This document shows, piece by piece, positions 5,072 to 9,244 of a stretch of 9,244 nt of DNA. Where the stretch lies: contig DXDC01000039.1 in NCBI GenBank assembly GCA_019115685.1, forward strand, positions 1-9,244, given 5' to 3'. Numbering within the stretch: position 1 is the stretch's first letter; each line of letters begins with the position of its first letter. Both the position numbers and the translations under genes were made by a program. The stretch is from Candidatus Agrococcus pullicola. Its GTDB lineage: Bacteria; Actinomycetota; Actinomycetes; Actinomycetales; Microbacteriaceae. The notes under the pieces are model-generated. The model did not search any database, had not been told where the DNA came from, and was given only the letters and a program-made list of their open reading frames with translations.

Positions 5072-6490
5072 GTGACCGTTCGCATCTATGATTCCCGCAG
5101 CCAGACCGTCGACGACTTCTCGCCCGTCGTGCCCGGCGAGGTATCGATCTACGTCTGCGGGCCGACGGTGCAGTCCGCCCCGCACATCGGCCACGTACGC
5201 AGCGCACTCGTCTACGACGTATGGCAGCGCTGGTTCGCCTACCGCGGATATCGCACGACCCTTGTGCGCAACGTGACGGACATCGACGACAAAGTGCTGG
5301 CTAACGCCACCGAGCAAGAGTCGTGGTTCGCGCTCGCATACCGCATCGAGCGCGAGTTCAACGATGCGTATCGCGCGGTCGGCATTCTGCCGCCGACCTA
5401 CGAGCCGCGTGCAACGGGCTCGGTTCCCGAAATGCTCGAGCTCATCGGTGAGCTCATCGATCGAGGGCACGCCTACCCGGCGAGCGACGGCTCGGCCGAC
5501 GTCTACTTCGACGTTCGATCATGGCCCGAGTACGGTGCGTTGACTCGGCAATCGGTCGACGACATGGAGGACGCCGCGGATGCCGACCCGCGCGGCAAGC
5601 GCGACCCGCGTGACTTCGCACTGTGGAAGAGCGCAAAGTCGGATGAGCCGCAAACTGCGAGCTGGAACTCCCCGTGGGGTCCGGGTCGCCCCGGGTGGCA
5701 TATCGAGTGCTCCGCCATGAGCCGGAAGTATCTAGGCGACGAGTTCGACATCCACGGCGGTGGCATCGACCTGCGGTTCCCGCACCACGAGAACGAGCTT
5801 GCGCAGTCGAGCGCCGCCGGCCTCGGGTTCGCGCGAGTCTGGGCCCACAACGGTGCGGTCACCGTGAACGGTACGAAGATGTCGAAGTCGTTGGGCAATT
5901 CGATTTACGCAGACGAATTGATCGGTCAGGTTCGCCCCATCGTCGTCCGGTACTTTTTGCTGGCGCCGCACTATCGCAGCGTCATCGATGTTCGTGTCGT
6001 CGACGGCCAATTGCAGCAAGGTTCGCTGGCGGAAGCGGATGCGGCATTCCGGCGAATCGAGGACTTCCTGGAGCGCGCATCCGACACCGTTGCTCCGGAG
6101 TCGGCGGAGGTCCCGTCAGCCTTTGCCGTGGCCATGGATGATGATCTCGCCACGCCGCAGGCCGTCGCGGTCATCCACGACACCGTGCGTGCGGGGAATA
6201 CCGCGCTCGACCGAGACGACACGCAGGCGGCGGCCGTTGCCGCTGCGGAAGTGCTGGCCATGCTGCGCGTGCTGGGCCTCGACCCGTCCGACGAGCAGTG
6301 GGTGAGCGAGCGCGGTGACTCCGCAAAGGATGCCGCACTCGCTACACTCGTCGAGGCGCTCATTCGCGATCGATCCGACGCGAGAGCCGCGCGTGACTTC
6401 GCCCGCGCCGACAGCGTCCGAGACACGCTCGCAGACGCCGGGATCGCGCTCGAAGACGGCAAAGACTCAACCACCTGGAGCATCGCATGA
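5072..6490 (+). CDS. cysS: Cysteinyl-tRNA synthetase
   Basis: 472 aa class I aminoacyl-tRNA synthetase that attaches cysteine to tRNA-Cys in the cytoplasm. The Rossmann catalytic core has the HIGH motif at 38-41 (SAPHIGH) and KMSKS at 269-273 (GTKMSKSLGN). The zinc site that selects cysteine is complete: C29 (YVCGPT), C213 (WHIECSAMS), H238 and E242 (FPHHENE). After residue 310 come the DALR-like helical domain and the short anticodon-binding end, with length normal for a full enzyme. The GTG start fits a leaderless transcript. The last codons overlap rlmB (ATGA at 6487-6490), so the two genes form an operon. Upstream is lemA and a terminator rather than the ispD-ispF genes commonly found before cysS in actinobacteria. 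Confidence 0.97.
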   Translation: MTVRIYDSRSQTVDDFSPVVPGEVSIYVCGPTVQSAPHIGHVRSALVYDVWQRWFAYRGYRTTLVRNVTDIDDKVLANATEQESWFALAYRIEREFNDAYRAVGILPPTYEPRATGSVPEMLELIGELIDRGHAYPASDGSADVYFDVRSWPEYGALTRQSVDDMEDAADADPRGKRDPRDFALWKSAKSDEPQTASWNSPWGPGRPGWHIECSAMSRKYLGDEFDIHGGGIDLRFPHHENELAQSSAAGLGFARVWAHNGAVTVNGTKMSKSLGNSIYADELIGQVRPIVVRYFLLAPHYRSVIDVRVVDGQLQQGSLAEADAAFRRIEDFLERASDTVAPESAEVPSAFAVAMDDDLATPQAVAVIHDTVRAGNTALDRDDTQAAAVAAAEVLAMLRVLGLDPSDEQWVSERGDSAKDAALATLVEALIRDRSDARAARDFARADSVRDTLADAGIALEDGKDSTTWSIA

Positions 6491-7458
6491 ACAGACCGAA
6501 TCGGCCCTCGGGCAAAAAGGGCCCGACGAAGGGCTCCGGCGGCAAGGGCCGCCGCTCGCTGCAGGGCAGGGGACCGACACCGAAAGCAGAAGACCGCGAG
6601 TATCATCCCGCGGCCAAGCGGAAGGCAGCCCGCGAGCGCTACGATGCGGCCGTGGAACGCCGAGGCGGAAAATCGCAGAGAGCCCGCGCGCCGAAGCGCA
6701 AGAGCGGTGACGACTCCGAGCTCGTCACCGGACGCAACTCGGTGCTGGAAGCGCTCCGCACCAAGACCCCGGCGACGACGCTCTACGTTGCCGCTCGTAT
6801 CGAGATGGATGATCGGGTCAAGGAGATCCTGTTTCTGGCGAACGCTCGCAATGTTCCGGTGATGGAGGTCATGCGACCGGAGCTCGACCGCATGACCGAC
6901 GAGGGATCCGTGCACCAGGGCGTAGCGCTCAAAGTGCCGCCGTACGAGTACGCGCACCCGAGCGACCTGCTCGAGCGGGCGCGGCGGGCCGGAGAAGCAC
7001 CGTTGATCATTGCACTCGACGGCGTGACCGACCCGAGGAACCTCGGCGCCATTGTGCGTAGCGCGGCAGCCTTCGGCGCCCACGGGGTTATCGTGCCGCA
7101 GCGTCGTGCCGCCGGGATGACCGCATCCGCTTGGAAGACGAGTGCGGGGGCCGCCGCCCGGCTCCCGGTCGCGGTAGCGAGCAACTTGAACAATGCGCTC
7201 AAGGATCTCAAGGCCGATGGTGTCTTCGTTGCCGGCCTGGACGCCGGCGGTGACGTGAGCCTCCATGACGTTGAGCTCGCCACCGAGCCGCTCGTCATCG
7301 TCGTCGGCAGCGAGGGCAAGGGGATCTCGCGACTCGCTCGAGAGATCTGCGACGTGATCGTGTCGATTCCGATCGGCGCCGCAACCGAGTCGCTCAACGC
7401 TGGCGTCGCCGCCTCGGTGACCCTCTACGAGATCGCGCGCCGCCGCAGCGAGCGCTGA
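6487..7458 (+). CDS. rlmB: 23S rRNA (guanosine-2'-O)-methyltransferase, RlmB/SpoU family
   Basis: 323 aa. Residues 1-75 are a basic, Gly/Lys/Arg-rich, probably disordered extension likely to bind RNA and common in actinobacterial members. Residues about 80-155 are the SpoU substrate-binding domain, starting VTGRNSVLEAL. Residues about 172-320 are the SPOUT trefoil-knot domain, with motif 1 DGVTDPRNLGAIVR (178-191, catalytic R191 expected), motif 2 VVGSEGKGIS (273-282) and motif 3 SLNAGVAASVTLYEIARR (302 on). Using S-adenosylmethionine, the enzyme methylates a ribose in 23S rRNA (G2251 in E. coli); the exact target here is inferred from the family. ATG overlaps the cysS stop, and GGAG (6477-6480) lies 6 nt before it. 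A structured 3' region follows. Confidence 0.93.
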   Translation: MNRPNRPSGKKGPTKGSGGKGRRSLQGRGPTPKAEDREYHPAAKRKAARERYDAAVERRGGKSQRARAPKRKSGDDSELVTGRNSVLEALRTKTPATTLYVAARIEMDDRVKEILFLANARNVPVMEVMRPELDRMTDEGSVHQGVALKVPPYEYAHPSDLLERARRAGEAPLIIALDGVTDPRNLGAIVRSAAAFGAHGVIVPQRRAAGMTASAWKTSAGAAARLPVAVASNLNNALKDLKADGVFVAGLDAGGDVSLHDVELATEPLVIVVGSEGKGISRLAREICDVIVSIPIGAATESLNAGVAASVTLYEIARRRSER

Positions 7459-7472
7459 CCGCACCTGCTTTT

Positions 7473-7546
7473 GTCAACTTCTCGGTCGCTGGGCGACGAC
7501 ACCCAGCGTGAGCGCCTCGTCACCGCCGAGCGCGCGAGAAGCTGAC
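7473..7546 (+). terminator. Predicted three-way-junction RNA after rlmB
   Basis: GTCAACTTCTCG (7473-7484) pairs with CGAGAAGCTGAC (7535-7546) at 11 of 12 positions. This stem encloses two hairpins: CGCTGGG (7487-7493) with CCCAGCG (7502-7508), and GCG-C-CTCG (7512-7519) with CGAGCGC (7527-7533), the latter with one bulged base. It begins 14 nt after the rlmB stop and ends before the -10 box of the next gene. No U-tract follows, so its role as a terminator, a 3'-end stabiliser or a small RNA is open. Confidence 0.55.
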
Positions 7547-7583
7547 GCCGGGGCCTCCATACGGCATTCACAGAAGTGGTTTT

Positions 7584-7589
7584 TAGAAT
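7584..7589 (+). promoter_or_regulatory. TAGAAT -10 box for a leaderless lipoprotein transcript
   Basis: TAGAAT matches TATAAT at 5 of 6 positions, and its last T is 7 nt before the A of ATG 7596. This favours ATG 7596 over ATG 7590, which would fall between the -10 box and the expected transcription start. No ribosome site precedes either ATG. I see no clear -35 box. Confidence 0.55.
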
Positions 7590-7595
7590 ATGAGC

Positions 7596-8330
7596 ATGCG
7601 TCGTTCGAAACTTCCTTTGCTTGCGGTCTCCTTTGTGGCGGCTGCCTTCGCGCTCAGCGGTTGTGTATTCCAGTTCGGGTCTTCCGAAGGAGATGCGCCC
7701 GGTGACGTGAGTGTGTCCGAGCATCCGCTGAATTTCGGTGCCGGAGGTGTGACGTTCACGGAAGACGGTGTTCTGACAACGGAATCCGGCCCGCTCGTAG
7801 CGGCACCGCCCGAGACCGACGCGCTCGACGTCGCGCTGATCTTCGACCCGATGTGCCCGCACTGCGCCACTTTCGAGGAGACGTCCGGGCCCGCGTTGAA
7901 AGAGCTCGTCGACAACGGCGACATTACCCTGACGATGTATCCGCTCGCGTTCGTCTCGCCGACCGCATCGGTCGACTCGGTGAACGCGCTCATGGCTGTC
8001 ACGACCTACCACCCGGATGCCGCGTACGAGTTCCAGTCGCAGCTGCTGTCCGCAAATCTCGCGTCTAACGGATCGGGCTTGAACGATGATGAACTGGTCG
8101 CGTTGGCGGCTGACCTCGGGGCCGACTCGCAGGAAGTGGAGTCCATCATTCGTAACGGCACCTACGACAGCTTCGTCGACACGATCGACAGTTCGCTTCG
8201 GGGGCAGACGTTCCCCGGTACCTCCGTCGAGGTGATGGGTACTCCCATGGTCATCGTGGATGGCCGCGAAGTTGCACCCGCTGATGTCGGCTCCGATGCC
8301 GCAACCGCATTGGCAGCGCTGCAGTCGTAG
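7596..8330 (+). CDS. DsbA-like thioredoxin-fold lipoprotein
   Basis: 244 aa. Residues 1-22 are a lipoprotein signal (basic MRRSK, hydrophobic core, lipobox LSG before C23), so the mature protein is lipid-anchored on the outer face of the membrane. Residues about 75-240 are a DsbA-type thioredoxin domain with an inserted helical part. The active site is C87-P-H-C90 (FDPMCPHCATFEE), and the cis-proline loop is VMGTPMVIVDG (P217). It should oxidise or isomerise disulfides of exported proteins; the direction is not decided by sequence. It aligns with the following gene over the catalytic region (PMCPHC...TSGP.LKELV versus FMCPHC...TNGP.IESLV). It lacks the second cysteine pair of that paralog: A134 and an isoleucine stand at those sites. 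Start chosen by the leaderless -10 box; ATG 7590 adds two residues. Confidence 0.9.
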   Translation: MRRSKLPLLAVSFVAAAFALSGCVFQFGSSEGDAPGDVSVSEHPLNFGAGGVTFTEDGVLTTESGPLVAAPPETDALDVALIFDPMCPHCATFEETSGPALKELVDNGDITLTMYPLAFVSPTASVDSVNALMAVTTYHPDAAYEFQSQLLSANLASNGSGLNDDELVALAADLGADSQEVESIIRNGTYDSFVDTIDSSLRGQTFPGTSVEVMGTPMVIVDGREVAPADVGSDAATALAALQS

Positions 8331-8392
8331 TGGCCCGGATGCTCGCGAAGGTTTCCGCGCGCGCCAGCGGCGTGCAGCGCCCACCCGATTCT

Positions 8393-8453
8393 TTGGATAC
8401 AGCGCTCGCGGTTTATCCTAGGAACAGGCTTGACTGCCGGTGCAGTTGCACCG
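8393..8453 (+). promoter_or_regulatory. Promoter region of the second DsbA-like gene, two readings
   Basis: Reading one is sigma-A-like: TTGGAT (8393-8398), 15 bp, TATCCT (8414-8419), with a start near 8426 and a leader of about 50 nt. That leader would hold the hairpin CGGTGCA/TGCACCG (8438-8453). Reading two is ECF-like: GGAAC (8421-8425), 19 bp, GTT (8445-8447), similar to the SigH/SigR redox-stress pattern, with a start near 8455 and a leader of about 20 nt. In either case the ribosome site AGAGGA (8465-8470) is on the message. Confidence 0.4.
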
Positions 8454-8474
8454 CGCCCTACAACAGAGGATTCC

Positions 8475-9244
8475 ATGTCGAACAGTGACAAAAAGCTGAC
8501 GAAGAATGAGCGTCGCGCGGCAGCGCGTGAACAGGCTCGGAAGATGCACGAGGCTCGCCTGCGTCGCGAGAAGCGCAACCGGGCGCTGACCATCGGCGGC
8601 ATCGTCGTCGCTGCGGTGGCCGTTGTGGTCGTCGTCGTGCTCATTATCGTAAACAGCGTCCGACCCCCTTCACCGGGGCCGGAGAACATGGCCGCTGACG
8701 GGATCGTCATCGGGGAGGGCCTGGTCGCTGACCGCACGGAGGGCATCCCGGTCGACGGTGAGCCGACACCGACGGAGCAGCGCGACGACATCCTGCAGAT
8801 CGTGGTCTACCAGGACTTCATGTGCCCTCACTGCGGTGCATTCGAGCAGACGAACGGCCCCACCATCGAAAGCCTTGTGCAGGACGGTCTTGCGACGGTC
8901 GAATACCACCCGGTGTCGATCATGGACCAGGCGTCGCTCGGTTCGAAGTACTCGACACGGTCTGCGAATGCCGCTGCCTGCATGGCCGAGCACGCGCCCG
9001 ACTCGTTCTTCTCCTGGAACACGCTGATGTTCGCGAACCAGCCGGAGGGCCAGACGCAGGGTTTGACGGACGAAGAGATGCTTGACTTCATGGGCGAGGC
9101 CGGCGCTGAGGTCACGCCTGAGCTCACCGATTGCGTGAACTCGCTGCAGTTCGAAGGCTGGGTTCGTGACGTGGGCGAGCGCATCTACGAGAACCCGATT
9201 CCCTACACCGTTGGCGATGAGGAGCTCTACGCGCTCCAAACCCC
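8475..9244 (+). CDS. Membrane-anchored DsbA-like thiol oxidoreductase, 3' end missing
   Basis: At least 256 codons; the gene runs off the window. Residues 1-37 are very basic (KKLTKNERRAAAREQARK) and cytoplasmic, 38-60 are one membrane helix (GGIVVAAVAVVVVVVLIIV), 61-105 a Pro/Gly-rich linker, and from about 106 an extracytoplasmic DsbA/thioredoxin-4 domain. The active site is C117-P-H-C120 (YQDFMCPHCGAFEQ). C169 (NAAACMAEH) and C220 (LTDCVNS) are spaced as in mycobacterial DsbA, where a second pair forms a structural disulfide, so I predict the same here. The window ends at ALQT-P, apparently the cis-proline loop. AGAGGA lies 4 nt before ATG 8475. It is a divergent paralog of the lipoprotein 144 bp upstream and would form disulfides in exported proteins; no DsbB or VKOR partner is in view. 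Confidence 0.9.
   Translation, partial: MSNSDKKLTKNERRAAAREQARKMHEARLRREKRNRALTIGGIVVAAVAVVVVVVLIIVNSVRPPSPGPENMAADGIVIGEGLVADRTEGIPVDGEPTPTEQRDDILQIVVYQDFMCPHCGAFEQTNGPTIESLVQDGLATVEYHPVSIMDQASLGSKYSTRSANAAACMAEHAPDSFFSWNTLMFANQPEGQTQGLTDEEMLDFMGEAGAEVTPELTDCVNSLQFEGWVRDVGERIYENPIPYTVGDEELYALQT

Noticed and set aside
5971..7464. 497-codon open frame antisense to cysS and rlmB
   Set aside because: It mirrors the codon bias of the two real genes; the product is His/Arg/Ser-rich low-complexity with no domain.
7425..8384. 319-codon antisense frame over the lipoprotein gene
   Set aside because: No ribosome site or domain; the sense strand has signal peptide, CPHC and cis-proline.

Overview
The window looks like chromosomal DNA of a high-GC actinobacterium, most likely of the Microbacteriaceae type. 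The evidence is GC-rich third positions, cysS followed directly by a SpoU/RlmB methyltransferase, TANNNT-type -10 boxes placed exactly for leaderless transcripts, an N-terminally anchored actinobacterial DsbA, and a strong excess of the hexamer GGATGC/GCATCC (about 29 copies counted by eye on the two strands). The family assignment is an inference. I see no insertion sequence, CRISPR array, tRNA or rRNA.

Region 1 (1-3510) is a small metabolic locus. A VOC/glyoxalase-like gene leaves the window on the minus strand. It is divergent from a TetR-family regulator, and a 14-bp perfect palindrome lies between them. Downstream of the regulator are a fold-type III PLP enzyme (amino acid deaminase/aldolase family) and a VAO-type flavin oxidase of the aldonolactone/alditol oxidase family. 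The last two overlap by ATGA and are probably co-translated. Their combined substrate is unknown, and this is the least characterised functional unit in the window.

Region 2 (3511-4260) holds a 56-aa two-helix coiled-coil gene on the minus strand and about 450 bp without a convincing gene. That stretch contains a bulged hairpin and a 12-bp direct repeat.

Region 3 (4261-5071) is a lone lemA gene followed by a nested palindromic block. The block has two degenerate 30-33 nt tandem repeats, a 13-nt outer inverted repeat, a long bulged stem capped by a perfect 22-nt palindrome, and a T6 run. It should act as a strong terminator separating lemA from the next operon.

Region 4 (5072-7546) is the cysS-rlmB operon (cysteinyl-tRNA synthetase and a 23S rRNA 2'-O-ribose methyltransferase, ATGA overlap). 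It ends in a predicted three-way-junction RNA. The ispD/ispF/carD genes that often precede cysS in actinobacteria are not here.

Region 5 (7547-9244) has two DsbA-like thiol oxidoreductases in tandem, each with a CPHC active site. The first is a lipoprotein that lacks the second cysteine pair. The second is membrane-anchored, keeps that pair, and runs off the window end. Each seems to have its own promoter, and the second may carry a SigH/SigR-type redox-stress promoter.
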